Notes under the pieces: generated by a model
Seen by the model: only the letters and a program-made list of their open reading frames with translations
The model's database searches: none
Told to the model about the DNA's origin: nothing
DNA from: Pyrinomonadaceae bacterium
GTDB taxonomy: Bacteria > Acidobacteriota > Blastocatellia > Pyrinomonadales > Pyrinomonadaceae
Length of the DNA: 64,000 nucleotides
NCBI GenBank assembly: GCA_014380365.1
Contig: JACMJZ010000029.1
Location: 62,001-126,000, forward strand
Direction: 5' to 3'
Program-made: the position numbers and the translations under genes
Shown: in pieces, positions 46,209 to 56,219 of the stretch
How the letters are laid out: each line of letters begins with the position of its first letter
Numbering within the stretch: the first letter of the stretch is position 1

Positions 46209-46868
46209 TCAGTCACCGTCGCTCGTCACTATCTCTTCAATATCTTTATAGATCGCTTCCGCTTCTCTCGTTCCGTCCACAACATGCAGAAGGTTCGCGG
46301 CCTTGTAGTAGTCGAGCAAAGGACGCGTCTGTTCCTCATAGGTAGTGAGACGCGCCTGCACAGTGTCCAGGTTATCGTCGGAGCGATGATTAAGCTGCAC
46401 CTCGGGATGCAGGTCGCAAACGCTGTCAAACTTCGGCGGTTTGAAATAGAGATTGTAGATTTCCCCGCAGACGGGACAGTTGCGGCGTCCCACCATGCGT
46501 TGCGCCAACAACTCGCGCGGAACCTCAATCTCAATCGCCTGAATCTTCTTGTCCTGCTCGGTGGCTAGCGTCTCGAGCATCGCTGCTTGTACCGGCGTAC
46601 GCGGATAGCCGTCGAGAATGTACCCTTCGCGGCAGTCGTCACGCGCGGTTCGCTCGCGTACTACGCGAATCGTCACATCGTCAGGTACCAGTTGCCCGGC
46701 TTCCATCAAAGCGCGCACTTCAGCGGCCAGCGGAGTCTGAGCATCCTTCAGCGCACGAAACATGTCGCCAGTGGATATCTGTGGCAAATTCAGACGCCCG
46801 TGAAGCAAACGCGCCTGCGTGCCTTTACCAGCACCAGGCGCCCCCATCAAGACGATTATCTTCGACAT
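46209..46868 (-). CDS. adk: adenylate kinase
   Basis: 219 residues. It balances AMP, ADP and ATP. Seen: [12 protein letters not shown]-loop, [19 protein letters not shown], and the long lid with a zinc knuckle (CPVCG, then VCDLH). Between secY and map, as usual for spc operons. Confidence 0.97.
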   Translation of the reverse strand: MSKIIVLMGAPGAGKGTQARLLHGRLNLPQISTGDMFRALKDAQTPLAAEVRALMEAGQLVPDDVTIRVVRERTARDDCREGYILDGYPRTPVQAAMLETLATEQDKKIQAIEIEVPRELLAQRMVGRRNCPVCGEIYNLYFKPPKFDSVCDLHPEVQLNHRSDDNLDTVQARLTTYEEQTRPLLDYYKAANLLHVVDGTREAEAIYKDIEEIVTSDGD

Positions 46869-46947
46869 AGAAAAGATGCTGATGTTAGATGTTAGAGGCT
46901 AGAGAAGCGGAACCAACACCTAGCATCTGACGTCCAGCATCTGCCGT
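46869..46947. repeat. spacer element, GATGTTAGA words (secY-adk)
   Basis: AGATGCTGATGTTAGATG-type words face TAGCATCTGACGTCCAGCATC; imperfect arms filling the whole secY-adk spacer. Confidence 0.75.
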
Positions 46948-48366
46948 TTAGGCTCTGCGGCCTCGCAGACGTCCGCCACCGCCGAGGAATCCTTCGTAGT
47001 TCCGCATCACGAGTTGGGCCTCGATCTGGGCCACCGTATCCATCGCCACGCCCACCAGGATCAAAAGTGAAGTGCCGCCAAAGTAAAACTGATAGCCCAT
47101 ACCTGTGGGAATCCATGCCAGCCCTGGCGTTCCGCTCACGAAGGTGTCGAGCCACGTTCCAATCAGTGGCAAGCGCGCAACCTTGAATCCACTTAACATG
47201 AACTGCGGGAAAAATGCCACCATCGCCAGGTAAAGAGCGCCGACTACAGTCAACCGCGTCAGGATCCCATTAAGATACTCCGCCGTTGCGCGGCCGGGTC
47301 GAATGCCCGGCATGAATCCGCCGTGCTTGCGCAGGTTGTCAGCCACTTCTTCGACGTTAAATACGATCGAAACGTAAAAGAAGGTGAAGAACACGATCAG
47401 TGAAAGAAAAATCAACTCGTAATAAGGATCGCTGGCATGGAACGTCTGGAAGAACGTCCAAACTTTGCCCCAGGTCGTATTGGGGTTGGCTGGGTCTGGC
47501 GGGAACGCTGCAAAGAGACTCTGCGGCATCGAGAGAACTGACGACGCAAAGATAACCGGGATAACGCCACCCATATTGATCTTGAGCGGCATCGTCGTCT
47601 GCTGACCACCCACCAACTGCCGGCCGACATGACGCTTGGCATAACTAACCGGGACTTTGCGCCGTGCGGCTTCGACAAAAACAATGAAAGCAATTATCAG
47701 GACGATCGCCACCACCAGGCCGATGACGCCGATGATTTCCATCGTGTCGCCCCCGCGCACCTTTTCAAACACCTGCGTCACGCCGTTCGGCAATCCAATT
47801 ACGATGCCCGCGAAGATCAGCAGCGAGATTCCATTGCCTACTCCGCGTTCAGTAATCTGCTCACCCAGCCACATCACGAAGATGGTGCCGGTCGTCAAGG
47901 TGAGTATCGTAGTGAAAAGAAAGGCCTTCGTGGGTGCGCCTACCCCATTAACCTGCAGCCAGTGCGCAACAAACCCAGTCTGAATACAGGCCAGGAGAAC
48001 AGTCAGATATCTCGTCCACTGGTTGATCTTCTGCCGGCCCATCTCGCCCTCTTCCTGCAGTTTCTTTAACTGCGGCGAGACAACTGTCATGAGCTGCAAA
48101 ATAATCGAGGCCGTAATGTAAGGGGTAACGCCGAGCGCAAAGATGGAAATCGTCCGGAAGTTGCCGCCTGAGAAAAGATCCAGAACGCCCAAGAGCGTGC
48201 CGGCAACATCCTGCCAAACCTGGTCGAGCCTCTCCTTGTTGATGCCTGGGGCGCCGATGTGTGCCCCCAGGCGATACACGGCGAGCATTCCGAGCGTAAA
48301 CAAAATGCGCCGGCGAAGATCCGGCACATTGAACATATTACGAACAGCCGCGAAAAACTTTTCCAT
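46948..48366 (-). CDS. secY: preprotein translocase subunit SecY
   Basis: 472 residues with ten membrane segments, the core of the Sec channel in the inner membrane. Seen: [20 protein letters not shown], the plug-side [20 protein letters not shown], and [26 protein letters not shown]. Longer than E. coli (443), mostly by extra residues in the loop holding [13 protein letters not shown]. Confidence 0.98.
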   Translation of the reverse strand: MEKFFAAVRNMFNVPDLRRRILFTLGMLAVYRLGAHIGAPGINKERLDQVWQDVAGTLLGVLDLFSGGNFRTISIFALGVTPYITASIILQLMTVVSPQLKKLQEEGEMGRQKINQWTRYLTVLLACIQTGFVAHWLQVNGVGAPTKAFLFTTILTLTTGTIFVMWLGEQITERGVGNGISLLIFAGIVIGLPNGVTQVFEKVRGGDTMEIIGVIGLVVAIVLIIAFIVFVEAARRKVPVSYAKRHVGRQLVGGQQTTMPLKINMGGVIPVIFASSVLSMPQSLFAAFPPDPANPNTTWGKVWTFFQTFHASDPYYELIFLSLIVFFTFFYVSIVFNVEEVADNLRKHGGFMPGIRPGRATAEYLNGILTRLTVVGALYLAMVAFFPQFMLSGFKVARLPLIGTWLDTFVSGTPGLAWIPTGMGYQFYFGGTSLLILVGVAMDTVAQIEAQLVMRNYEGFLGGGGRLRGRRA

Positions 48367-48393
48367 TTATCCCTCTCGCGAGCCCACTGCCAC

Positions 48394-48879
48394 CTACTTA
48401 GTTGCCTGCCGGCTAAAGGTCGCCTTGGCGGCAATCTCTGTGATCGCGCCTCCGGCTTTTTCGATCTTCTCGCGCGCGCTCTTAGTGAAACGGTGCGCCG
48501 AAATACGGAGCGGCTTCGACAGCTCGCCATTACCCAGCACTACGACATCGTGCTTAGCTTTCTTGATAATCCCGCGGTCGTGCAAAAGTTCCGGAGTAAC
48601 TTCCTCGTTTTCCTTGAAAGCTTTATCCAGCGCGCCCAAACTTACTTCGAGCCAGCGCTTCTTGAAAATGTTGGTGAAGCCACGCTTGGGCAAGCGGCGA
48701 TGGAGAGGCATCTGACCGCCCTCGAAGCCAATCTTTGCCGAATAGCCAGAGCGAGACTTCTGACCCTTCTCTCCGCGTCCGGCGGTCTTACCCAAGCCGG
48801 AGCCGGGACCTCGACCAACACGTTTCTTTCTATGAACTGAACCCTTCGCGGGCTTTAGATTGTTGAGACTTAATGCCAT
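48394..48879 (-). CDS. rplO: 50S ribosomal protein L15
   Basis: 161 residues. Seen: [58 protein letters not shown], typical. Close spacing (27 nt) to secY without a spacer element. Confidence 0.98.
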   Translation of the reverse strand: MALSLNNLKPAKGSVHRKKRVGRGPGSGLGKTAGRGEKGQKSRSGYSAKIGFEGGQMPLHRRLPKRGFTNIFKKRWLEVSLGALDKAFKENEEVTPELLHDRGIIKKAKHDVVVLGNGELSKPLRISAHRFTKSAREKIEKAGGAITEIAAKATFSRQATK

Positions 48880-48912
48880 GACAGTTTGCCTTCGACCTTT
48901 GTGCAGAATTCG

Positions 48913-49140
48913 CTATTCGATAATTCGCAGCAGATGCGGGATGCGCGCAACGGCGCCGCGCGTTGAATCGTTATCGGGACGTTCAACTATCTGATTCAGT
49001 TTAGTAAGACCGAGACTGCGTACCATCTGCTTATGCGTTTTCGGCGTCGCGATGAAGCTTCGATAGTACTGAATGCGAATCTTAGCATCGCTCGCTGAAC
49101 TCGCTGCCTTTGCGGCTGGGCTCTTTGCTTTTCTGGGCAT
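48913..49140 (-). CDS. rpmD: 50S ribosomal protein L30
   Basis: 75 residues. The core (KIRIQYYRSFIATPKTHKQ, then RSLGLTKLNQIVERPD) is clear. About 17 Ala/Ser/Lys residues precede it. ATG 49140 (MPRKAKS) is preferred over 49179, which would enter the spacer element. Confidence 0.95.
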   Translation of the reverse strand: MPRKAKSPAAKAASSASDAKIRIQYYRSFIATPKTHKQMVRSLGLTKLNQIVERPDNDSTRGAVARIPHLLRIIE

Positions 49141-49205
49141 AACACTGAAACCTCGCGAATCGTGAACCGCTCTCTTCACGATTCACTATTTACTATTCAC
49201 CGTTC
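49141..49205. repeat. spacer element, TTCACGATTC hairpin (rpsE-rpmD)
   Basis: A perfect 10-bp stem, GAATCGTGAA (49157-49166) and TTCACGATTC (49175-49184), with further ATTCACTATTTAC-type words up to the rpsE stop. Confidence 0.85.
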
Positions 49206-49712
49206 TTAGATTTCTTCAACTTGCTTCCCGCGCAACCGCGCCAGCTCCATTGGATCCTTCATTCGCAGCAGGGCATCAAACGTCGCGCGTACCACATTGT
49301 GCGGGTTGGTAGACCCGAGCACCTTAGTGCGCACGTCATGCACGCCTACCGCCTGCATTACCGCTCGCACTACGCCACCGGCAATAACTCCCGTTCCTTC
49401 CGAAGCAGGTTTTACGAGCACGCGGCCAGCGCCGAACTTTCCGATCAACTGGTGCGGGAGGGTGTTCTTGATCAAAGGCACGCGAATCAGATTCTTCTTG
49501 GCGGCTTCAATCCCCTTCTTAATGGCCAGAGGAACTTCACGCGCCTTACCCGTACCAAACCCTACATGACCACTCGCGTCGCCCACGACGACCAGGGCTG
49601 CGAATGACATGTTCTTGCCACCCTTCACCACTTTCGTTACACGATTGATGGAGATGACTTGATCTTTTAGATCCAGACCTGCTGAAAGGATACGTTGCTT
49701 AGGTTGTCTCAT
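49206..49712 (-). CDS. rpsE: 30S ribosomal protein S5
   Basis: 168 residues. Seen: [38 protein letters not shown], and [20 protein letters not shown]. It overlaps rplR's stop by 4 nt. Confidence 0.98.
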   Translation of the reverse strand: MRQPKQRILSAGLDLKDQVISINRVTKVVKGGKNMSFAALVVVGDASGHVGFGTGKAREVPLAIKKGIEAAKKNLIRVPLIKNTLPHQLIGKFGAGRVLVKPASEGTGVIAGGVVRAVMQAVGVHDVRTKVLGSTNPHNVVRATFDALLRMKDPMELARLRGKQVEEI

Positions 49713-50191
49713 TTCTTTGCTTTTTTCTCACGCGGCTTCTTCTCTTTCGCCGTTTTCTCCGGCTTCTGCTCCGAATCGCTCACCGCATTTTCTTCCGCCG
49801 CAGCAGCTTCTGCCGCTTGGGCCTCTAACTCATGTTTGTTCAGACCTGCTTCGCGCGCCGCTTCAGTTAACGCCTTGATGCGCCCGTGATACAGGTAACC
49901 ACCGCGGTCGAACACTACGCTGCTGATCCCTTTCTCCAGCGCGCGTTCAGCAATGGCCTTACCAATCCGGCGTGCCGCTTCGATATTGCCGCCCGTCGTT
50001 CCACGCAGATCTTTCTCAGTAGTTGATGCGGACACGATCGTCCGACCGAGCTCGTCATCGACTATCTGCGCGGAAATATGATTCAGGCTGCGATAGAGGG
50101 CCAGCCGTGGCCGTTCGCCGCTGCCTCTCACTTTGCGACGGATCCTGCGATGAATCGCTTCGCGAACTACTGCTCTGCTCGTGTTTGCCAT
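49709..50191 (-). CDS. rplR: 50S ribosomal protein L18, extended
   Basis: 160 residues, about 40 more than usual. The core ([22 protein letters not shown]-type helix, [26 protein letters not shown]) is typical; the C-terminus adds an Ala/Glu then Lys-rich tail. ATG 50191 (MANTSR) is preferred over 50212, inside the spacer element. Binds 5S rRNA. Confidence 0.95.
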   Translation of the reverse strand: MANTSRAVVREAIHRRIRRKVRGSGERPRLALYRSLNHISAQIVDDELGRTIVSASTTEKDLRGTTGGNIEAARRIGKAIAERALEKGISSVVFDRGGYLYHGRIKALTEAAREAGLNKHELEAQAAEAAAAEENAVSDSEQKPEKTAKEKKPREKKAKK

Positions 50192-50282
50192 CTTGATATT
50201 TCCAATTTCCAATTTCCGATTGCCAATCTCTTTTTCGCCGACGTGGTTTTAATCGGCATTCGGCAATCGCAATCGGCAATGT
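50192..50282. repeat. spacer element, TTTCCAAT/CAATCGG words (rplF-rplR)
   Basis: CCAATTTCCAATTTCCGATTGCC on the left and CGGCAATCGCAATCGGCAATG on the right; partly complementary. Confidence 0.75.
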
Positions 50283-50843
50283 TTATTTACCGGTCTTCCC
50301 AGGTTTCAACTTAATCGGCACGTCGGCGTAACGAATGCCTTTGCCTTTGTAAGCGTCAGGCTTGCGCAGTCTGTACATCTCCGCCGCCACCTGCCCGAGC
50401 CTCTGCTTGTCGATGCTCGTTAACGTCAACGTTGTTTGATACTGCTGAATGCTGGCCTTGGTCGTCATTTTCTCGGCTTTGGCCTCAACCCCTTCAGGCA
50501 AGGGAAACTCGATCGGATGTGAATAGCCGAGCGAAAAAACTATCCGCTTCGCCTGCACGTCTGCCTTGTAACCAACGCCGACTACATCCATCTGCCGGGT
50601 AAAGCCTTCGGTGACGCCGACAATTGCATTATTCGCCAGCGCGCGCGCCAGGCCATGCAGCGGCGCCAGATCGTCAGAAGTGCGCTCAGCGCGCAGCTCA
50701 TCGCCTTCGAGCTTGAAGCTGATGCCCGACGGGACCGGAGTCGTCAATTTGCCTTTCGGGCCCTTCACCTCGAGCGACTGCTCGTGAATGGTTACTGAGA
50801 CGCCTTTTGGCAGCGTTATTATTTTCTTACCTATGCGCGACAT
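50283..50843 (-). CDS. rplF: 50S ribosomal protein L6
   Basis: 186 residues. Seen: [24 protein letters not shown], the second L6 fold with [17 protein letters not shown], and the C-terminal [16 protein letters not shown]. Typical length. Confidence 0.98.
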   Translation of the reverse strand: MSRIGKKIITLPKGVSVTIHEQSLEVKGPKGKLTTPVPSGISFKLEGDELRAERTSDDLAPLHGLARALANNAIVGVTEGFTRQMDVVGVGYKADVQAKRIVFSLGYSHPIEFPLPEGVEAKAEKMTTKASIQQYQTTLTLTSIDKQRLGQVAAEMYRLRKPDAYKGKGIRYADVPIKLKPGKTGK

Positions 50844-50934
50844 AATTTCCTCAGGGATGAAGTCGGAAGGATGAAGGATGAAAACATTTGTTTCATCTCG
50901 ACCGCTTCATCCCTCATCCTTCATCCTTCATCCT
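50844..50934. repeat. spacer element, GGATGAA words (rpsH-rplF)
   Basis: GGAAGGATGAAGGATGAAA words face CATCCTTCATCCTTCATCC; strongly complementary. A sister element sits between tRNAs at 60860-60945. Confidence 0.85.
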
Positions 50935-51327
50935 TTAATAAATCTGCGCCAACAATTCCCCACCTACATTTTCACGTCGAGCAGCCTTGCCGCTCATCAG
51001 CCCCTTGGAAGTAGACACGATGTTAACGCCATAACCATTGAGCACTTTCGGAATCTCACCGGAGCCCACGTAAACACGACGTCCGGGTCGCGACACCCGT
51101 TCCAACTTGGTGATCGAAGAAGTGCCACGCGCATCGTAGCGAAGAAAAATGCGGATGGTGCGCTTAACGCCCTCGCCCTTGATGACGAAGTTATTGATAT
51201 AGCCTTCTTCTTTGAGAATGCGGGCAATCTCGAGCTTCAATCTCGAGGCCGGGATATCCGCACGCGTGTGCTTCGCCGCAATCGCATTGCGGATTCGCGT
51301 CAACATATCGGCGATAGGATCAGTCAT
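50935..51327 (-). CDS. rpsH: 30S ribosomal protein S8
   Basis: 130 residues. Seen: TDPIADMLTRIRNA, KGEGVKRTIRIFLRYD, RVSRPGRRVYVG and VSTSKGLMSGKAARRENVGGELLAQI, all typical. S8 binds 16S rRNA and, in E. coli, its own spc mRNA. Confidence 0.98.
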   Translation of the reverse strand: MTDPIADMLTRIRNAIAAKHTRADIPASRLKLEIARILKEEGYINNFVIKGEGVKRTIRIFLRYDARGTSSITKLERVSRPGRRVYVGSGEIPKVLNGYGVNIVSTSKGLMSGKAARRENVGGELLAQIY

Positions 51328-51421
51328 CTATAGAACTCCAAATCAGGTGTCGGGTGCCAGGGACCGGGTGCCGGTTTTGGTTCCTTCTGGAACCCGACAC
51401 CTGAAACCTGTCACCTGTTTC
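51328..51421. repeat. spacer element, GGTGTCGGGTGCC words (rpsN-rpsH)
   Basis: GGTGTCGGGTGCCAGGG and CCGGGTGCCGG words face CCGACACCTGAAACCTG; the right arm ends next to rpsN's stop codon. Confidence 0.8.
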
Positions 51422-51607
51422 TTACCAGCTAGACTTAATGACGCCGGGAATTTGCCCCTGGAGCGCCAACTCGCGAAAACAGATACGGCACAAATTAAAC
51501 TTTCGCAGGTAGGCCCGCGACCTGCCGCACCTTTTGCAGCGCGTGTAAGCGCGTACCGCAAATTTCGGTTTCCGCTCCGATTTCGCAATCAATGATTTCT
51601 TTGCCAT
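51422..51607 (-). CDS. rpsN: 30S ribosomal protein S14, zinc (type Z)
   Basis: 61 residues with C-x2-C-x12-C-x2-C (Cys24, 27, 40, 43), the short zinc-binding form. A full-length zinc-free S14 is not needed if this is used. Typical start MAKKSLIAK. Confidence 0.97.
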   Translation of the reverse strand: MAKKSLIAKSERKPKFAVRAYTRCKRCGRSRAYLRKFNLCRICFRELALQGQIPGVIKSSW

Positions 51608-51698
51608 AACAATTCAGAAGTCAGATGTCAGAGATCAGAGGTCCGTAAAAAAGGTCACTTCAGGGCCAGTCTGACCTCTGATATCTGACCTCTGACCT
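51608..51698. repeat. spacer element, GTCAGATATCAGAGG words (rplE-rpsN)
   Basis: GTCAGATGTCAGAGATCAG words face CTGATATCTGACCTCTGACC; a 16-nt core pairs 15 of 16. Confidence 0.85.
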
Positions 51699-52238
51699 CT
51701 ATTGTCTAAAAGGCATTCCCAAACCCTTCAAAAGTGCCCGAGCTTGTTCGTCGTCTCGGGCCGTCGTAATAATCGTGATGTTCATTCCACGCAGCTTTTC
51801 GACTTTGTTGAAATCGATTTCAGGGAAAATCAACTGCTCGCGCACGCCAATCGTGTAATTACCGCGCCCGTCAAATGCCTTTGGTGAAATACCTCGAAAG
51901 TCTCTAACGCGAGGTAGCGCGATGGATACCAGCCGATCCAGAAACTCGTACATGCGCTCGCCGCGCAGCGTAACCATCACTCCAATCGGCATCCCCTGAC
52001 GCAGTTTGAAGGAGGCGATCGATTTCTTCGCCTTCGTGATAACCGGCTTTTGACCACTGATGACGCGCAGCTCGTCGGCAGCCGTGTCGAGAATCTTGGC
52101 GTTGGCGACTGCTTCGCCCATACCCATATTCAGGACGACCTTTGTGACGCGCGGTATCGCCATGGGATTAGTAATCCCAAACTCTTTCGCCACCGCCGGC
52201 GCCACTTCCTTTTGATACCGCTCTTTTAGTCTTGCCAT
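51699..52238 (-). CDS. rplE: 50S ribosomal protein L5
   Basis: 179 residues. Seen: [73 protein letters not shown]. Typical. Binds 5S rRNA with L18. Confidence 0.98.
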   Translation of the reverse strand: MARLKERYQKEVAPAVAKEFGITNPMAIPRVTKVVLNMGMGEAVANAKILDTAADELRVISGQKPVITKAKKSIASFKLRQGMPIGVMVTLRGERMYEFLDRLVSIALPRVRDFRGISPKAFDGRGNYTIGVREQLIFPEIDFNKVEKLRGMNITIITTARDDEQARALLKGLGMPFRQ

Positions 52239-52330
52239 CTCAATCCTCGTCTTTGCCTGTCCGACAAACTTTAGTTTGTCGTGCCTTCCATCGGCTTGGC
52301 GCGCGACAAACTAAAGTTTGTCGGACTTCA
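52239..52330. repeat. perfect 23-nt inverted repeat (rplX-rplE)
   Basis: Arms 52259-52281 and 52304-52326 are perfect reverse complements (23 of 23), and each arm is itself almost a palindrome around CAAACTTTAGTTTG. The right arm ends 4 nt from rplX's stop. Confidence 0.95.
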
Positions 52331-52666
52331 CTATTTCTCCAGCGAGTGTCCGCTGCCGGACGCCACGCGAATCTTGGTTCCATCGCCTTCGATCTTGTAT
52401 CGGGCTCGCGTCGGCTTGCCAGACTGCGGATCGATTAGCTGCACGTTGGAAATATTGATGAACGCTTCCTTTTCGATAATTCCGCCGCCGCGATTGCTCT
52501 GCGGGTTTGCCTTTTGATGGCGCTTAATCATTCCCGCACCTTCAACTTTTACCTTGCCGGTCGCTGGAGACACCTCCAGCACACGGCCCCGCTTGCCCTT
52601 GTCACGCCCGGCGATAACCGCCACCTGATCGTTCTTCTTTATTTTCGGCCGCTTTGTCGTCGCCAT
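52331..52666 (-). CDS. rplX: 50S ribosomal protein L24
   Basis: 111 residues. Seen: [25 protein letters not shown] (KOW motif), [26 protein letters not shown], typical. Starts 3 nt after rplN's stop. Confidence 0.98.
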   Translation of the reverse strand: MATTKRPKIKKNDQVAVIAGRDKGKRGRVLEVSPATGKVKVEGAGMIKRHQKANPQSNRGGGIIEKEAFINISNVQLIDPQSGKPTRARYKIEGDGTKIRVASGSGHSLEK

Positions 52667-52669
52667 TCC

Positions 52670-53038
52670 TCAAATAACCTCCGGCGCGAGTGAAACAATT
52701 TTCATGAAGTTCTTATCGCGCAGTTCACGGGCCACCGGACCAAACACTCGGGTCCCGATCGGAGTACCGTCTTCCTTTATCAGCACCGCCGCGTTCTGAT
52801 CGAATCGAATATATGTTCCATCCTTGCGGCGCGTTTCCTTGCGGGTGCGCACGATCACGGCATCCTGGACCGTCCCCTTTTTGATCGTGCCATCGGGAGA
52901 CGCTTCCTTGACGGTCACCTTAATCCGATCACCCAGGCGGGCAATCTTGCCGGTCGATCCACCAATCGGCATGATCATCTCAACGCGTCTCGCACCTGAA
53001 TTGTCGGCGACATCCAGGGATGTCTGCATCTGTATCAT
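52670..53038 (-). CDS. rplN: 50S ribosomal protein L14
   Basis: 122 residues. Seen: [77 protein letters not shown], as in the family. It is also the docking site for RsfS, coded further on. Confidence 0.98.
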   Translation of the reverse strand: MIQMQTSLDVADNSGARRVEMIMPIGGSTGKIARLGDRIKVTVKEASPDGTIKKGTVQDAVIVRTRKETRRKDGTYIRFDQNAAVLIKEDGTPIGTRVFGPVARELRDKNFMKIVSLAPEVI

Positions 53039-53136
53039 TGCTCACTCCGTTCGAAGGCTCACTACGTTCGCGGTCTCGGGTTTCGGGTCTCAGGTTTCAG
53101 TTCCTACTTGGCACCCGGTCCCTGACACCCGGCACC
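53039..53136. repeat. spacer element, GGTTTCGGGTCTC words (rpsQ-rplN)
   Basis: CGGGTTTCGGGTCTCAGG words face CACCCGGTCCCTGACACC; imperfect pairing. Preceded by two CACT(C)CGTTCG-like words at 53042-53070. Confidence 0.7.
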
Positions 53137-53523
53137 CTACTTGGCTGCCTTCTGCACTATCTCAATTACGCGCCAACGCTTCCGCGCCGACATCGGTCGC
53201 GTTTCAACAATTCGCACCTTGTCGCCCACCGTCGAGCCCAGCTCATCATGGGCCATGAACTTCGAAGTCCGGCGAACGTAGCGGCGGTATTTCGTGTGAC
53301 GCACCAGACGGTCGACGCGAACGACCACCGTCTTCTGCATCTTGTCCGACGTAATCACGCCGACTTTCTGCGAACGATGCGCGCGCTTAACCTCGGCGCC
53401 GCCTGCGGCACTGGCCGAAGCGCTAGCGTCATTGGCGCTGCTATCACTGTTATCATCGGTAGCGACTTCGCTAGTCTCCCCTGGAGCGTCGACGTTGCTT
53501 TCTTCTTGATTCTCTTCTGCCAT
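53137..53523 (-). CDS. rpsQ: 30S ribosomal protein S17, N-terminally extended
   Basis: 128 residues against about 85 usually. The core (KVGVITSDKMQKTVVVRVDR, HTKYRRYVRRTSKFMAHDE, GDKVRIVETRPMSARKRWRV) is clear. In front are about 48 Ser/Asp/Ala/Glu-rich residues. ATG 53523 begins MAEEN. Confidence 0.96.
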   Translation of the reverse strand: MAEENQEESNVDAPGETSEVATDDNSDSSANDASASASAAGGAEVKRAHRSQKVGVITSDKMQKTVVVRVDRLVRHTKYRRYVRRTSKFMAHDELGSTVGDKVRIVETRPMSARKRWRVIEIVQKAAK

Positions 53524-53603
53524 TCTTTTCACTCAAACAGACCAGGGGTCTGTAATTCCTGCTATTTATCCGCGACTTATTCGAGACCTCGCCGCGGCCC
53601 AAA

Positions 53604-53813
53604 CTATTCAGCTTGCGAATCCTGTTGCTTCTTCAGCGTATGCAGACGCGCCAGCGATTTCTTCTCTTCACGAATGCGCTTCACTGCGTCCACTTCGCCG
53701 AGGGCAAGCTTAAACTTCAAACGAAAGAGCGATTCCTTCAAACGGGCGGTTTCCCCCTTTAACTCTTCTGCGGAAAAATCGCGGTACTTGTCTAACTCTT
53801 CGCGGCGTTTCAT
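53604..53813 (-). CDS. rpmC: 50S ribosomal protein L29
   Basis: 69 residues, two helices: LDKYRDFSAEELKGETARLKES, LFRLKFKLALGEVDAVKRIRE. Lies 2 nt after rplP. The spacer towards rpsQ (53524-53603) has no strong element. Confidence 0.96.
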   Translation of the reverse strand: MKRREELDKYRDFSAEELKGETARLKESLFRLKFKLALGEVDAVKRIREEKKSLARLHTLKKQQDSQAE

Positions 53814-53815
53814 AT

Positions 53816-54244
53816 CTAGATCGCGCCTCCTTCTTGATCCGCGCGGGTCACAAATTTGGTCTTCACGGGCAGTTTCGCAGCCGCGAGTCGCATTGCATCC
53901 CGTGCTGTCTTCTCGTCAACTCCCTCAATCTCGTAAAGAATCCTGCCGGGCTTAACGACAGCTACCCAGTATTCCGGAGCACCCTTGCCTTTACCCATGC
54001 GTGTTTCCGCCGGCTTCTTGGTCACCGGTTTGTCGGGGAACATGCGAATCCAGACTTTGCCGCCGCGTTTGATATGACGCGTCATCGCAATACGCGCAGC
54101 TTCAATCTGGCGATCCGTGATCCACGCGGGCTCCAAACACTTGAGCCCGTACTCACCGAAGCTGACCTCGCTGCCACGAGTCGCGAGACCAGACATGCGT
54201 CCGCGCATCTGCTTTCGGTGCTTAACTTTCTTCGGCATCAACAT
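53816..54244 (-). CDS. rplP: 50S ribosomal protein L16
   Basis: 142 residues. Seen: [60 protein letters not shown]. Typical length and ends. Confidence 0.98.
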   Translation of the reverse strand: MLMPKKVKHRKQMRGRMSGLATRGSEVSFGEYGLKCLEPAWITDRQIEAARIAMTRHIKRGGKVWIRMFPDKPVTKKPAETRMGKGKGAPEYWVAVVKPGRILYEIEGVDEKTARDAMRLAAAKLPVKTKFVTRADQEGGAI

Positions 54245-54342
54245 AGCTAATAATCCTGTCCGTAGTCAGTGGTCCGTAGTTAGTGGTCCTGCCCGGTCAG
54301 CATTCTTAAACAACTGACCACCGGCCACTGACAACTGACTTC
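54245..54342. repeat. spacer element, GTCAGTGGTC words (rpsC-rplP)
   Basis: GTAGTCAGTGGTCCG and TAGTTAGTGGTC on the left, GACCACCGGCCACTGACAAC on the right; the arms pair well. Confidence 0.8.
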
Positions 54343-55113
54343 CTAAGCGTTTTCTCCGCGCGGCCGTCGTCCATCTGAACCGCCGCCGCCTTCTCGCTCA
54401 CGTCGCGTACGCGGACGACGCTCGCGTTCACCCATGCGAGTTTCGTTAATCGGGTCCGATCCGGTGCCGCGGGCCATGGCCGCTTTCGCGTCAAGAATCT
54501 CGCCGCGGTAGATCCAAACCTTCACGCCAATCTGGCCAAAGGTTGTCTTTGCTTCAGCCAGGCCGTAATCGATGTCAGCTCTCAACGTGTGCAGAGGAAG
54601 CCGGCCCTGGAGGTGCCACTCGCTGCGGGCGATTTCAGCGCCGTTGAGACGGCCGCTGACTTTCACTTTGATCCCCTGCGCGCCAAACCGGAGCGACTCT
54701 TCAACTGCCTTGCGCATCGCCCGGCGAAACGCAATACGCTTCTCAAGCTGGGCCGCAATCTTTTCCGCCTGCAACTGCGCGTTCAGTTCCGGCTTATGAA
54801 TTTCCTGGATCGAAACCAGAACTTCGCGGCCCGTCTTAGCCGAAAGATCGCTCTTCAGCTTGTCGATCTCGGCGCCCTTGCGACCGATGATGATTCCCGG
54901 ACGCGAGGTGTAGATAATGATCTTGAGCCGGTTGGCGGCGCGCTCGATATCAACATGTGAAACGCCCGCGCCTGCAAAACGGAATTTCAGATTCGCCTTG
55001 AGCTTCAGATCCTCTAACAAGAATTCGCCATACTGCTTCTTCGCGAACCAGTGCGAATGCCAATCCTTGTTGTAGCCGAGGCGGAATCCGTATGGATGGA
55101 CTTTCTGACCCAC
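54343..55113 (-). CDS. rpsC: 30S ribosomal protein S3
   Basis: 256 residues. Seen: [19 protein letters not shown], the KH domain [19 protein letters not shown], and [12 protein letters not shown]-like ending with [14 protein letters not shown]. An Arg/Gly-rich tail of about 35 residues follows. Confidence 0.98.
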   Translation of the reverse strand: MGQKVHPYGFRLGYNKDWHSHWFAKKQYGEFLLEDLKLKANLKFRFAGAGVSHVDIERAANRLKIIIYTSRPGIIIGRKGAEIDKLKSDLSAKTGREVLVSIQEIHKPELNAQLQAEKIAAQLEKRIAFRRAMRKAVEESLRFGAQGIKVKVSGRLNGAEIARSEWHLQGRLPLHTLRADIDYGLAEAKTTFGQIGVKVWIYRGEILDAKAAMARGTGSDPINETRMGERERRPRTRREREGGGGSDGRRPRGENA

Positions 55114-55229
55114 AATCTTCTCCAGTTCTTTGCGTGAAACCCAGGGGTTTCTTTTTCGGTCGTTTCAGGATCTCTGTTTGAGATCTCAGATTTCAAATTT
55201 CAGATTTCAAATTTCAGATCAATGACGCA
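55114..55229. repeat. spacer element, CAGATTTCAAATTT direct repeat (rplV-rpsC)
   Basis: The word CAGATTTCAAATTT is repeated directly at about 55187-55216, after GAGATCTCAG. Close to the element at 43980-44024. Confidence 0.8.
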
Positions 55230-55790
55230 CTACTTAGTCGTCTTCTTCTCGCCATCGTTCGCATCCGCGTTCTTGTTCTTCCGGCCCTCAACCTTGGGCG
55301 CAACTTTCTTCGCTCTCGGAGCAGCTGCCGCTCCACCGCGTTTCCGACCCTTGCTCTCAGCCAGCTTTGCCGGTTTCGCTTCAGCCACCTTCACGTTCTT
55401 GCCATCGCCATGTCGCGCGGCCTTCGGTGCGGGCCGATCGTCGTTAGAAAGGAGAATCGTAATGTGACAGAAGTGGCGCTGCTCGCGATACGCACGCCCC
55501 TGCGGAGCCGGACGTACGCGGCGTCGGTTCTTTGTCGGTCCGCGATCCACGAACGCCGTCTTCACCCACAGATCATCCGGATCGATTGCGATGTTCGCTT
55601 TCTCGGCCGCCTCGTTAGCATTGGCGACCGCCGAACGCACACACTTCTCAATTCCGGTCGCCGCGCGTTTGTTTGCGTAGCGCAGAATTGCCAGCGCCTG
55701 ATTGACGTCCTTGCCGCGAATCATATCCACAACCAGCCGCGCCTTCTGCGCAGACCCTCGAAGATATTTTGCACTTGCTGTCGATTCCAT
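55230..55790 (-). CDS. rplV: 50S ribosomal protein L22, extended
   Basis: 186 residues. The core (AKYLRGSAQKARLVVDMIRGK, ALAILRYANKRAA, AFVDRGPTKNRRRVRPAPQGRA) ends near residue 115; a basic Lys/Ala-rich tail of about 70 residues follows. Its loop lines the exit tunnel. Confidence 0.97.
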   Translation of the reverse strand: MESTASAKYLRGSAQKARLVVDMIRGKDVNQALAILRYANKRAATGIEKCVRSAVANANEAAEKANIAIDPDDLWVKTAFVDRGPTKNRRRVRPAPQGRAYREQRHFCHITILLSNDDRPAPKAARHGDGKNVKVAEAKPAKLAESKGRKRGGAAAAPRAKKVAPKVEGRKNKNADANDGEKKTTK

Positions 55791-55832
55791 ACTGTCCTCA
55801 AGTTTCGCTTCTTCGAAACTACTTCGATACCA

Positions 55833-56126
55833 CTACTTCGATACCTTCGTCGCCTTTTCCACCTTGGTGCCGGAGTGCCCCTTAAAAGTTCGCGTCGGAG
55901 CAAACTCACCGAGCTTATGTCCGACCATGTTTTCCGTGACATAGACCGGCAGATGGCGCTTGCCATTGTGGACGCCAAACGTCAGCCCAACCATGTCCGG
56001 CGAAATCGTCGAACGCCGCGACCAGGTCTTGATCACCGGCGGGCGCTGATCGCCCGCGCGCGCGCGATCCACCGCCCTCTGAACGCTGCCGTCAATAAAC
56101 GGTCCCTTTTTAACTGAACGTGCCAT
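55833..56126 (-). CDS. rpsS: 30S ribosomal protein S19
   Basis: 97 residues. Seen: [55 protein letters not shown] end. Typical. Confidence 0.98.
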   Translation of the reverse strand: MARSVKKGPFIDGSVQRAVDRARAGDQRPPVIKTWSRRSTISPDMVGLTFGVHNGKRHLPVYVTENMVGHKLGEFAPTRTFKGHSGTKVEKATKVSK

Positions 56127-56219
56127 ATTCGTCTCGCTTCGCTCGACTCTGGGTTTCGGGTGCCGGGTTTCAGGTCTCGGCGAAATCCGGCACCCGACAC
56201 CTGGTACCCGATACCTGTC
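56127..56219. repeat. spacer element, GGGTTTCGGGTGCC words (rplB-rpsS)
   Basis: GGGTTTCGGGTGCCGGG words face CCGGCACCCGACACC; imperfect arms. It also begins with a CTCGCTTCGCTCGA palindrome. Confidence 0.8.
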
